DNA of 6,618 bases, from contig CALEZI010000105.1 of assembly GCA_937928755.1 (NCBI GenBank), positions 1-6,618 on the forward strand. Reading direction: 5' to 3'. Within the stretch, counting starts at the first letter, position 1. Each line of letters opens with the position of its first letter. Positions 1-6,091 of this stretch are shown here, piece by piece. The DNA is from an uncultured Rhodanobacteraceae bacterium (GTDB lineage Bacteria > Pseudomonadota > Gammaproteobacteria > Xanthomonadales > SZUA-5). Below the pieces are notes generated by a model, which ran no database searches, had not been told where the DNA came from, and saw only the letters and a list, made by a program, of their open reading frames with translations. A program made the translations under genes and the position numbers.

Positions 1-130
1 TTTCGCCAGCCCGAGCCGAGCAAGCTCGGCTCTACCAAAGCCTCGCGCTTCGTGCCCTTGTAGAGCGGAGCTTGCTCCGCTGCCTTTCGCCCGCCCCAGC
101 CGAGCAAGCTCGGCTCTACCAGAGCCTCGG
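1..130. repeat. Cluster of three GTAG-headed REP-like palindromes inside a 45-bp direct repeat
   Basis: Three related hairpin units lie upstream of the arsenite permease gene. The unit at 60-81 is on the plus strand: GTAG, then an 8-base arm AGCGGAGC, a TT turn and the arm GCTCCGCT. The units at 14-35 and 98-119 are on the minus strand, with arms AGCCGAGC and GCTCGGCT. One stem pair differs (G67-C78 against C-G in the other two) and is compensated on both sides, so pairing is kept. The two minus-strand units sit within a longer direct repeat, 1-45 and 85-129, that differs at only 3 of 45 positions. A GTAG tetranucleotide at the foot of a palindrome is the known signature of REP elements mobilised by RAYT (TnpA-REP) transposases. 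No such gene is in the window. I see no convincing coding region or promoter in 1-141. Confidence 0.8.
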
Positions 131-141
131 ATCGAACGCCC

Positions 142-1170
142 ATGAACCTGTTCGAACGTTATCTGACCGCCTGGGTCGCGATTTGCGTCGTGGTCGGCAT
201 CGGTCTGGGCCAACTGTTCCCCGGCGCCTTCCAGGCGATCGCCGCCCTGGAATTGGCCAAGGTCAATCTGCCGGTGGGGCTGCTGATCTGGGTAATGATC
301 ATCCCGATGTTGCTGAAGGTCGATTTCGGCGCACTCGGAGAAGTGCGCCAATACTGGCGCGGCATCGGCATCACCTTGTTCATCAACTGGGCGGTCAAGC
401 CGTTCTCGATGGCGCTGCTCGGCTGGATCTTCATTCGCCATGTGTTCGTCGATCATTTGCCGGCGGAGCAGCTCGACAGTTACATCGCCGGCCTGATCCT
501 GCTGGCGGCGGCGCCGTGCACGGCGATGGTTTTCGTCTGGAGTCGGTTGACCGGCGGCAATCCGTTATTCACGCTGTCGCAAGTGGCGCTCAACGACAGC
601 ATCATGATTTTCGCCTTCGCGCCGATCGTGGCGCTGCTGCTGGGTCTGTCGTCCATCACGGTGCCGTGGGACACGCTGCTGACGTCAGTGGTGCTGTACA
701 TCGTTTTTCCGGTGATCATCGCCCAGGTCTGGCGCCGGTGGCTGCTGCGGCGCGGTCAGTCCAGCTTCGATGTGGCATTGGCACGGATCGGGCCGTGGTC
801 GGTGGCGGCGTTGCTGCTGACCTTGGTGCTGCTGTTTGCCTTCCAGGGCGAGGCGATCATCCAGCAGCCACTGGTGATCGCAATGATCGCGGTGCCGATC
901 CTGATCCAGGTGCTGTTCAATTCCGGATTGGCCTACTGGCTCAATCGCGCGGTCGGCGAGACGCATGATGTCGCCTGCCCGTCGGCACTGATCGGCGCCA
1001 GCAACTTCTTCGAACTGGCAGTGGCGGCGGCGATCAGCCTGTTCGGCTTCGACTCCGGCGCAGCGCTGGCGACGGTCGTCGGTGTGCTGATCGAAGTCCC
1101 GGTCATGTTGCTGGTGGTGCGCGTGGTCAATCGCAGCAAGGGGTGGTATGAGGCGGGGGCGCGTCGATGA
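142..1170 (+). CDS. acr3: Arsenite efflux permease, Acr3 family
   Basis: This 342-residue inner-membrane protein belongs to the Acr3 (arsenical resistance-3) family of the BART superfamily, which exports arsenite, As(III), using the proton motive force. About ten hydrophobic segments are visible, roughly at residues 7-26, 43-58, 75-98, 112-134, 143-167, 176-198, 217-235, 241-266, 282-301 and 305-329. Family hallmarks are present: the TM4 cysteine C126 in APCTAMVFVWS, the NDSIMIFAFAP stretch of TM5, and E291 in the TM9 motif GASNFFELAVA; the Cys and Glu are the residues needed for transport in studied homologues. The length is typical. The ATG at 142 gives the usual Acr3 amino end (a charged start followed by RYLTAW), although no clear Shine-Dalgarno sequence precedes it. 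No arsR or arsC is visible here; they may lie to the left. The motif wording fits the bacterial Acr3 branch containing APCTAMVFVW better than the yeast-like branch. Confidence 0.95.
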   Translation: MNLFERYLTAWVAICVVVGIGLGQLFPGAFQAIAALELAKVNLPVGLLIWVMIIPMLLKVDFGALGEVRQYWRGIGITLFINWAVKPFSMALLGWIFIRHVFVDHLPAEQLDSYIAGLILLAAAPCTAMVFVWSRLTGGNPLFTLSQVALNDSIMIFAFAPIVALLLGLSSITVPWDTLLTSVVLYIVFPVIIAQVWRRWLLRRGQSSFDVALARIGPWSVAALLLTLVLLFAFQGEAIIQQPLVIAMIAVPILIQVLFNSGLAYWLNRAVGETHDVACPSALIGASNFFELAVAAAISLFGFDSGAALATVVGVLIEVPVMLLVVRVVNRSKGWYEAGARR

Positions 1171-1220
1171 TGGCGGTGCCCGTGTTTACCTGATCCCCCA
1201 GCAGGTCGTACAACCTGTTT

Positions 1221-1340
1221 TTGTCCGCAAAGGACGCAAAGGACGCAAAGAGAGCCGAATGGCATCGATTTTGGTCGGGTTGCGCGTCCGGCCTGCTGTT
1301 CTTGCTTTCCCTTCGCGTCTTTTGCGTCCTTTGCGGACAA
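1221..1340. repeat. Long imperfect inverted repeat built from 9-bp CGCAAAGGA units
   Basis: The arms are 1221-1253 and 1308-1340. They are 33 bases each and match as reverse complements at 30 of 33 positions, with a 54-base spacer. The left arm contains three tandem near-copies of CGCAAAGGA, starting at 1226, 1235 and 1244. Short similar octamers flank the whole unit (AACCTGTT ending at 1219 and AATCTGTT ending at 1349), which could be a degenerate target duplication or chance. The unit fills most of the gap between the arsenite permease and the cation exporter genes (1171-1388). It could fold into a long RNA hairpin that separates their transcripts, but there is no U-tract of the kind found in an intrinsic terminator. 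I found no clear sigma-70 promoter in this gap. It resembles a small non-autonomous repeat element; the class is not identified. Confidence 0.85.
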
Positions 1341-1388
1341 GAATCTGTTCTATGAGCCCCTCGAGAATCGTTCAATTAGAGTCACAGC

Positions 1389-2291
1389 ATGAGCGACGCG
1401 CACCACCACCACACCCACGCACACCCCACGCCGAAGAATTTTGATCGCGCGTTCGCGATCGGCATCGGGCTGAATCTGGCCTATGTGCTGATCGAAGCGT
1501 GGTACGGCTGGAAGGTGAATTCGCTGGCACTGCTGGCCGATGCCGGGCACAACCTGTCGGATGTGATCGGGCTGGTGCTGGCCTGGGGCGGCGCGCTGGC
1601 CGGGCGTTTGCGGCCGGATGCGCGGCACACTTACGGCTGGAAGCGCGCCAGCATCCTGGCGGCGTTCATCAATGCGCTGCTGTTGCTGATGGCGATGGGC
1701 GCGCTGGTGTGGGAGGCGCTGCAGCGGCTCGGCGATCCGCAGCCGATCGCCGGATTCACGGTCATGTTGGTCGCCGGAATCGGCATTGTCGTCAACACCG
1801 CCACGGCGCTGCTGTTCATGCGCGGGCGCGAACACGACCTCAACATCCGTGGCGCGTTTCTGCACATGGCGGCGGATGCGCTGGTGTCGGTCGGCGTGGT
1901 GGTTGCCGGCGCGCTGGTGTTGTGGCTGGGCTGGTATTGGCTCGATCCGCTGGTCAGCCTGGTGATTGCCGCGGTGATCGTGATCGGCACCTGGAGCTTG
2001 TTCCGTCAGTCGCTGCACCTGCTGTTCGACGGTGTGCCCGACAGCGTCGATCTGGTCGCGGTCAGGCGCCTGCTGCAGGGACTGCCGGGCGTCAGTCGCG
2101 TGCACGATCTGCACGTCTGGGCGATGGGCACCACCGAGATTGCGCTGACCGCGCATCTGGTGATGCCGGATGGCCATCCGGACGACGAGTTCTTCGTCCA
2201 TGCGACCGACGAATTGCACCATCGCTTCGACATCGACCACGTCACCCTGCAGGTGGTGCGCGTGGCGTTCACCGAACCGTGCGGAGATTGA
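1389..2291 (+). CDS. Cation diffusion facilitator metal exporter (ZitB/CzcD-like, probably Zn2+)
   Basis: This 300-residue protein is a CDF transporter, which exchanges cytoplasmic divalent metal for protons across the inner membrane. Six hydrophobic segments are visible, near residues 21-38, 46-69, 86-110, 122-144, 156-180 and 183-204, followed by a soluble carboxy-terminal domain (205-300). The transport site reads H54-x3-D58 in TM2 and H159-x3-D163 in TM5. That His2Asp2 set is typical of Zn2+ (also Cd2+) transporting members; Mn2+ and Fe2+ types differ. The amino end is histidine-rich (H5-H8, H10, H12), as in ZitB and CzcD proteins, whereas the loop between TM4 and TM5 is short and not His-rich. 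In the tail, H239 in VHDLH and H256 in TAHLVMP sit where YiiP binds regulatory zinc. The ATG at 1389 is chosen because it gives this His-rich start; no strong ribosome site precedes it. The next gene begins 3 bases after its stop. Confidence 0.95.
   Translation: MSDAHHHHTHAHPTPKNFDRAFAIGIGLNLAYVLIEAWYGWKVNSLALLADAGHNLSDVIGLVLAWGGALAGRLRPDARHTYGWKRASILAAFINALLLLMAMGALVWEALQRLGDPQPIAGFTVMLVAGIGIVVNTATALLFMRGREHDLNIRGAFLHMAADALVSVGVVVAGALVLWLGWYWLDPLVSLVIAAVIVIGTWSLFRQSLHLLFDGVPDSVDLVAVRRLLQGLPGVSRVHDLHVWAMGTTEIALTAHLVMPDGHPDDEFFVHATDELHHRFDIDHVTLQVVRVAFTEPCGD
2283..2286 (+). promoter_or_regulatory. Ribosome binding site of the permuted ATP-grasp gene, inside the exporter gene
   Basis: GGAG lies 8 bases before the ATG at 2295 and within the last codons of the cation exporter gene. 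It supports the 2295 start over the next in-frame ATG (Met7) and points to translational coupling of the two genes. Confidence 0.6.
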
Positions 2292-2294
2292 TCG

Positions 2295-3590
2295 ATGTCG
2301 GTAACCGATCCGATGGCCCTGCCTGCGGACACCATCACTGCCGAACGACTGAATGCAGGTTGTTATTGCCGCACGCTCGATCCCGAGCGCTTGCGCCAGC
2401 AACTGGAGTCAGAGCCTGGCCTGGCGGGGTCGGCCGATCTGTTGCGCGCCACTCGTCCGCACCTGTTCTCATCGACCGCCGTGTTTGTCTCCAGCGCCAT
2501 CGCGAGCACGATGAAGGCCGCGGTGGCCGCGATCGAGCGCGTCGTCGCCTTGCCCGAGTTCCAGCGCCAGGCGCTGGCGCACGCGCCTGAGATCGCGGCC
2601 CGCGCATTCGGGCCGAAGGGCGCCTTCATGGGTTACGACTTCCATCTGTCGCCGCACGGACCGCGACTGATCGAGATCAACACCAATGCCGGCGGCGCGG
2701 TGCTGAACCTGGCGCTGGCGCGAGCGCAGCAGGCCTGTTGCGAACCCTTGGGTCGCGCCGAACTCGATCGTTTGCTCTCGGGCGTCGAGCAGCAACTGGT
2801 CGCAATGATGGCGAACGAGTGGCGTTTGCAGCAGGGCGACGTGACACTCGGAACCCTGGCGATCGTCGACGATGATCCGATGGCGCAATATCTGGCACCC
2901 GAGTTCGAACTGTTCCGGCAGTTGTGCACTCGCCACGGCATCGACGCGCGCATTGTCGACGCGGGTGCGCTCGAATGGCGCGATGGGCGTCTGTGGCACG
3001 CGGGGCAGGCCATCGACATGGTCTACAACCGGCTCACCGACTTCTACCTGAGCGAGGTGCGGTTTGCCGCGTTGCGTGCAGCTTTCGAAGCAGCAGCCGT
3101 GGTGCTGACACCGCACCCGCGCGCGCACGCGCTGCATGCGGACAAGCGCAACCTGATCGCGCTGAGCGATCCGGCTCTGCTAACGGCCTGGGGCGTCAGT
3201 CGCGAAGATTGCCAACTGCTGGCCGCCGTCGTGCCGCGCACGCTGATCGTCGATCAAGCGGTTGCCGATGAGCTGTGGTCGACCCGCCGGCACTGGTTCT
3301 TCAAGCCCGCCGCGGGCTACGGCAGCAAGGCGACCTATCGTGGCGACAAGCTGACCCGGCGCGTGTGGGGCGAGATTCTGGCGGGCGACTACGTTGCCCA
3401 GGCGCTGGTGCCGCCCGCCGAGCGCGGAGTCGAACTCGAAGGCAGTCGCAGCGGGCTCAAGTTCGACCTGCGCGCTTATAGCTACGACGGCCAAGTGCAA
3501 CTGTTCGCTGCGCGCATGTACAGCGGCCAGACCACCAATTTCCGCACGCCGGGCGGCGGTTTTGCGCCGGTCGTGGTGGTCGACAGCTGA
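2295..3590 (+). CDS. Putative circularly permuted ATP-grasp protein of unknown substrate
   Basis: This 431-residue soluble protein has no signal peptide or membrane segment. I do not recognise a named family, but the parts of an ATP-grasp ligase are visible in permuted order. Residues 112-134 carry the block that normally ends an ATP-grasp domain: GYD (D115), then GPRLIEINTNAGG with the metal ligands E127 and N129. Residues 183-250 look like the Rossmann-type pre-grasp domain: a strand-like TLAIVDDDP, then VYNRLTDF. Next come the nucleotide-binding lysines, K284 in HADKRNL and K337 in FFKPAAGYGSKA with its Gly loop, the hinge-like YVAQALVP (366-373), and the core KFDLRAY (K389, D391, R393), ending in N415 and GGGFAPV. 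In RimK-type enzymes the E-x-N block follows this last segment; here it leads. A permuted order is known from eukaryotic glutathione synthetase and glutathionylspermidine synthase-like families. Such enzymes join a carboxylate to an amine or thiol via an acyl phosphate; the substrate cannot be told. It lies 3 bases after the cation exporter gene and is probably co-transcribed with it. Confidence 0.75.
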   Translation: MSVTDPMALPADTITAERLNAGCYCRTLDPERLRQQLESEPGLAGSADLLRATRPHLFSSTAVFVSSAIASTMKAAVAAIERVVALPEFQRQALAHAPEIAARAFGPKGAFMGYDFHLSPHGPRLIEINTNAGGAVLNLALARAQQACCEPLGRAELDRLLSGVEQQLVAMMANEWRLQQGDVTLGTLAIVDDDPMAQYLAPEFELFRQLCTRHGIDARIVDAGALEWRDGRLWHAGQAIDMVYNRLTDFYLSEVRFAALRAAFEAAAVVLTPHPRAHALHADKRNLIALSDPALLTAWGVSREDCQLLAAVVPRTLIVDQAVADELWSTRRHWFFKPAAGYGSKATYRGDKLTRRVWGEILAGDYVAQALVPPAERGVELEGSRSGLKFDLRAYSYDGQVQLFAARMYSGQTTNFRTPGGGFAPVVVVDS

Positions 3591-3598
3591 CTTCCGTT

Positions 3599-3670
3599 GT
3601 AGGAGCGACGTGTACGTCGCGACCAGCGACGCATTGGGGCTCAGGGTCGCGACGTACACGTCGCTCCTAC
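3599..3670. repeat. Perfect 26-bp inverted repeat (paired REP-like hairpins) between convergent genes
   Basis: Arms 3599-3624 and 3645-3670 are exact reverse complements of 26 bases, separated by 20 bases. Each arm starts (5' on its own strand) with GTAG and is itself a hairpin: GCGACGT, a 2-base GT turn, then ACGTCGC (3605-3620 in the left arm). The unit begins 9 bases after the stop of the ATP-grasp gene and ends 8 bases before the end of the convergent lipoprotein gene, so it fills the whole gap. The layout of two inverted REP units matches a BIME-like element. Its position suggests it also serves as a shared transcript end for both strands, although there is no poly-U tail; that role is inferred. 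Confidence 0.9.
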
Positions 3671-3677
3671 CCTCGGG

Positions 3678-4238
3678 CTACTGCCGCGCCTTGAGCGTAT
3701 TCCGCAGCGTACCCGTGCCGGCCTGGAAGGCCCAGTCGCCGCCGTATTCGACATCGTCGAGGCGATACCCATCGCCGACGCGCACCAGCAGCGCGCGATC
3801 CTGCCAGACGACGCGATCGGGGTCGCTGCCATAGCTGCGATCGAGGGTAACGACGATGCGGCCATCGGCCTCGCCGACGGCCACCGCGCGCGTGCTCTGC
3901 GCGCCCTCGAACAGACTGCCGAACAGATCGCCCTCGATGAACGGGGGCTTGTCTTCGCTGCCCTCGCGCTGCATGCGTTCGATCTCGCCCTTCTGCCAGG
4001 CCCTCGCGGCGTCCATCGACTGGCGCAGCTCGTCGCTCAGCCATGGCGCCAGTGCCGCCATCTGCGTGTCATCGGGCAGGCCGCTGATGCGCAGGGCTGC
4101 GATCTGGTCGAAGATCGACTGGGCTACCTCCAATGCAGTCGGCGGCGCCGCAGATGGTGCTTTCTGCTCGACCGGCGCAGCACATGCGGCGAGCCAGAGG
4201 AGCAGGGATGTGAGGAACAGACGAAGGGCGGTCGACAT
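3678..4238 (-). CDS. Small YbjP-like lipoprotein (DUF3828-like)
   Basis: From the ATG at 4238 the product is 186 residues and begins with a textbook lipoprotein signal: MSTALR, a hydrophobic run, then the lipobox LAAC with C19 as the lipidated residue. Ala follows the Cys, so sorting to the outer membrane is likely. An upstream ATG at 4274 would add 12 residues ahead of the signal; neither start has a visible ribosome site, and the shorter form is preferred for its normal signal. The mature part resembles, from memory, E. coli YbjP: ALAPWLSDELRQSMDAA (residues 62-78) followed near the end by WQDRALLVR, DDVEYGG and TGTLRNTL (145-182). The family has no established function. The gene lies downstream of ccmI on the same strand, separated by a palindromic repeat, and might be read from the same promoter; a role in cytochrome assembly is not shown. 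Confidence 0.85.
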   Translation of the reverse strand: MSTALRLFLTSLLLWLAACAAPVEQKAPSAAPPTALEVAQSIFDQIAALRISGLPDDTQMAALAPWLSDELRQSMDAARAWQKGEIERMQREGSEDKPPFIEGDLFGSLFEGAQSTRAVAVGEADGRIVVTLDRSYGSDPDRVVWQDRALLVRVGDGYRLDDVEYGGDWAFQAGTGTLRNTLKARQ

Positions 4239-4296
4239 GGGTGCGAGAAGCGGAAATGCGGGTCGATGAAGCATGTCTATTCGCGATACGAACCAA

Positions 4297-4346
4297 TGGG
4301 AGAGGGTTTGTCCCGCGAAAGCTCTCGCGGAGTAAATCCGCTCCCA
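4297..4346. repeat. Imperfect inverted repeat of a third REP-like type (GTGGGAGCGG...)
   Basis: Arms 4297-4321 and 4322-4346 pair at 19 of 25 positions with no spacer. The right arm, read on the minus strand from 4347, starts GTGGGAGC and holds a hairpin GCGGA, TTTAC, TCCGC. The left arm is more degraded. This head and stem differ from the GTAG types elsewhere in the window. The unit sits in the gap between the end of ccmI (4365) and the lipoprotein start, where it could stabilise the upstream mRNA end or attenuate reading into the lipoprotein gene; that is inference. Confidence 0.75.
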
Positions 4347-4364
4347 CAGGCGGGCGCCGCATTT

Positions 4365-5654
4365 TCAACGCACATTGGCGATGACGATCTCGACCTTGCC
4401 GGCAGCGCGCCAATCGAGCGCGGCGCTGAGGCCTTCCAGATCGCCCGGCTGCGCCTGCGCATTGCCGGATCGCGATAGCCGCGCACCGATGATCACCTTG
4501 GGGAACTGCGCCAGCGACATCCCGGCGATCATGCCCATCGATTCGTCGAGCCTGAGCGTCAGTGGCAGAGCACTTGCCGGGCGGCGCTGGATCGCCAGCG
4601 GTGCCGGCGGACCAGCCTCGGCGCGCGCGAACACGAACAGCGTGTCGCCGGGTTGCACCAGATCGGCGAGTTCCGGCGCCACCTTGATGCTCACCTCGAT
4701 GCCGGCGGCATTCGGATCGGCGGGCGCATTGCCGGCCATCGGTGCCGCGACCACGGGCGCAGCGGGTGTTGCGATGGGCGCAGCAGGTGTCGCGGCCTGC
4801 GCGTCCATGGGTCCCTTGCCGAGGCGATTGCGCACGATGTTCAACTGTTCGACAACCGCCTGCTGCGCCGGACTACCGGCTTCCATCAGGCCCAGCAACT
4901 TTTCCCAGGTGGCCTCCGCGGCAACCGGATCATCGGCCTGCGCACGCGCCAGTCCCTTGAGGAACAGCGCGTTCTGGTTGCTCGGGTTGAGCTCGATGGC
5001 GCGGTCGACCAGTTTCTCGGGTTCGCCGCTCAACGAGCGCGGGTTCGACGACAGGCCCATGGCTTCGGCCGCTTCGGCCAGCAGGTCCGGGTCCTCGGGC
5101 AGCAGCGCGCGCGCTCGGGTGTAGGCCTCGTGGGCTTCAGGGAAACGGTCGATTGCGCGATAGGTGCGCGCCAGCAGCGCCCAGCCTTCGCCGTCATCCG
5201 GCGTGCTCCGCAGTTTGGCAGCCAGGGTCTCGGCCGCCTTGACCAGATCCGGCGCATTGCTGGTCGCGGTGTCGCCGTCGGCGGTAACCGCGATCGCGTT
5301 GCCCGCGGTGAACGCGAGCGCATTGGGCGTGCCGATCTTGCCATACAGCCAATACGTGCTGATCGGCAGAACCAGCAGCAATACCAGTGCAGTTGCTTTC
5401 GCCGCGCGTGAAGGGCCAGACGCCTGCGGAGCGTCGATCAACGCCAGCGCGGCGGCACTCAAGGCCTGTTGTCGCGCGGCAAACGTCGTGTCATCGACCA
5501 GTCCTGCGGCGTGCGCGGCCTTCAGCGCATCCAGTTGCTCGCGCAACAGCGCGGTCTGAGCGCGCGCGCCACGCGGCGCCCGCAGCAACGGCCAAAGCAC
5601 CATCGCCAGCGCCGCCACGATCAGCAGCGCCGCCACTATCCAGAAAGCTGTCAC
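4365..5654 (-). CDS. ccmI: Cytochrome c biogenesis protein CcmI (TPR apocytochrome chaperone)
   Basis: CcmI (also called CycH, or the CcmH carboxy-terminal domain) holds apocytochrome c at the periplasmic face of the inner membrane and delivers it to the CcmF/CcmH haem ligation complex. The 429-residue product starts with a membrane helix (residues 4-22), then a cytoplasmic loop with a coiled-coil-like stretch (30-75, LLREQLDALKAAHAAGLVDD), and a second helix (about 87-104). Periplasmic TPR-like helices follow (about 137-257, including WALLARTYRAIDRFPEAHEAYTR), then an Ala/Pro linker (287-312) and a conserved end domain (318-429) with FVFARAEAGPPAPLAIQR and the LRLDESMGMIAGMSL region. The start is a GTG at 5654: it gives the proper TFWIV-like membrane start, has an AGGAGG ahead of it, and overlaps the ccmH stop by 4 bases (GTGA). 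The reading frame stays open far upstream through ccmH, but that stretch is shadow. Confidence 0.95.
   Translation of the reverse strand: MTAFWIVAALLIVAALAMVLWPLLRAPRGARAQTALLREQLDALKAAHAAGLVDDTTFAARQQALSAAALALIDAPQASGPSRAAKATALVLLLVLPISTYWLYGKIGTPNALAFTAGNAIAVTADGDTATSNAPDLVKAAETLAAKLRSTPDDGEGWALLARTYRAIDRFPEAHEAYTRARALLPEDPDLLAEAAEAMGLSSNPRSLSGEPEKLVDRAIELNPSNQNALFLKGLARAQADDPVAAEATWEKLLGLMEAGSPAQQAVVEQLNIVRNRLGKGPMDAQAATPAAPIATPAAPVVAAPMAGNAPADPNAAGIEVSIKVAPELADLVQPGDTLFVFARAEAGPPAPLAIQRRPASALPLTLRLDESMGMIAGMSLAQFPKVIIGARLSRSGNAQAQPGDLEGLSAALDWRAAGKVEIVIANVR
4755..4794 (-). repeat. 21-bp-period tandem repeat in the CcmI Ala/Pro linker
   Basis: Two 19-base copies, 4755-4773 and 4776-4794, match at 17 of 19 positions with a 21-base (7-codon) period. 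They encode the two near-identical runs ATPAAPIATPAAPV in the flexible linker between the TPR part and the end domain of CcmI. The unit keeps the frame, so it can vary in number without breaking the gene. Confidence 0.7.
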
Positions 5655-6091
5655 CAATCCTCCTCGTCTCTTGCATTCCCGGCGGCCGCCGCGGTGGTGC
5701 CGGTGCGGCGCTTGCGCAAATGCACGACCAGCGCCACGGCGCCGCCGGCCAGAATCACGAACGGTCCGAACCAGAGCAGCCAGGTGCTGCTCTTGATCTC
5801 CGGCCGATACAGCACGAACTCTCCATAGCGCTCGACCAGAAACGCCTTGATCTCGTCGTCGCTGCGGCCGGCCTGCATCTGCCGGTGGATCTCCTGGCGC
5901 AAGCCGCCGGCGACATTGGAGTCGGAATCGGCGAGGCTCTGGTTCTGGCATTGCAGGCAACGCAGTTCGCGCAGCAACTGCTGGTAGCGCTGTTCCTCGG
6001 CGCGGTCGGCGAACTGCAACGGCTCGATCGCCACCATCGGCGTGCACGCGAACAGCAGCGCCAGAGCGATCCAACGCAGGTTGACGTTCAT
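5651..6091 (-). CDS. ccmH: Cytochrome c maturation protein CcmH (haem ligation thiol protein)
   Basis: CcmH is a small membrane-anchored periplasmic protein whose Cys pair reduces or handles the CXXCH thiols of apocytochrome c before haem attachment by CcmF. The 146-residue product has an amino-terminal export signal (about residues 5-21), then the hallmark LRCLQCQN with C45 and C48, followed by the family pattern SLADSDSNVAGGLRQEI and the three-helix region ending ERYGEFVLYRP. One carboxy-terminal membrane helix lies at about 103-125, with a short charged tail. This is the short form, with the TPR part encoded separately by ccmI, unlike the E. coli fusion. The ATG at 6091 is preceded by GGAAGGA at 8 bases and overlaps the ccmG stop as ATGA. 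The ccmI GTG overlaps its own stop, so the three genes form a translationally coupled set. Confidence 0.97.
   Translation of the reverse strand: MNVNLRWIALALLFACTPMVAIEPLQFADRAEEQRYQQLLRELRCLQCQNQSLADSDSNVAGGLRQEIHRQMQAGRSDDEIKAFLVERYGEFVLYRPEIKSSTWLLWFGPFVILAGGAVALVVHLRKRRTGTTAAAAGNARDEEDW
5659..5664 (-). promoter_or_regulatory. Ribosome binding site deciding the GTG start of ccmI
   Basis: On the minus strand a full AGGAGG lies 4 bases before the GTG at 5654, inside the last codons of ccmH. The strong site compensates for the weak start codon and short spacing, and it fixes the start. Confidence 0.8.

Noticed and set aside
72..968. 298-codon plus-strand frame overlapping the arsenite permease gene
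   Set aside because: A shadow of acr3 in another frame; no domain sense.
1188..1206. Small hairpin (ACCTG with CAGGT) after acr3 as a terminator
   Set aside because: Only 5 base pairs with a 9-base loop and no U-tract; easily chance.
1221..1252. Short regularly spaced units considered as a CRISPR array
   Set aside because: The 9-bp units are tandem without spacers, so they are a simple repeat within an inverted repeat.
1148..1444. 98-codon plus-strand frame bridging the acr3 end and the CDF start
   Set aside because: It translates the inverted repeat into a KGRKGRKE run and overlaps both neighbours; no ribosome site and no domain.
1350..2402. 350-codon open frame on the minus strand across the CDF gene
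   Set aside because: It is antisense to a clear transporter gene; the translation is rich in His, Gln, Arg and Asp without a domain pattern, which is typical of GC-rich shadow frames.
2469..3137. 222-codon minus-strand frame across the ATP-grasp gene
   Set aside because: Antisense shadow with low-complexity Arg/Gln composition and no start signal.
5655..6074. Upstream extension of the ccmI frame (569 codons in all), suggesting a fused gene
   Set aside because: The extension overlaps ccmH in another frame, and its translation is Arg/Gly-rich noise. The strong AGGAGG and membrane start at the GTG (5654) mark the true beginning.
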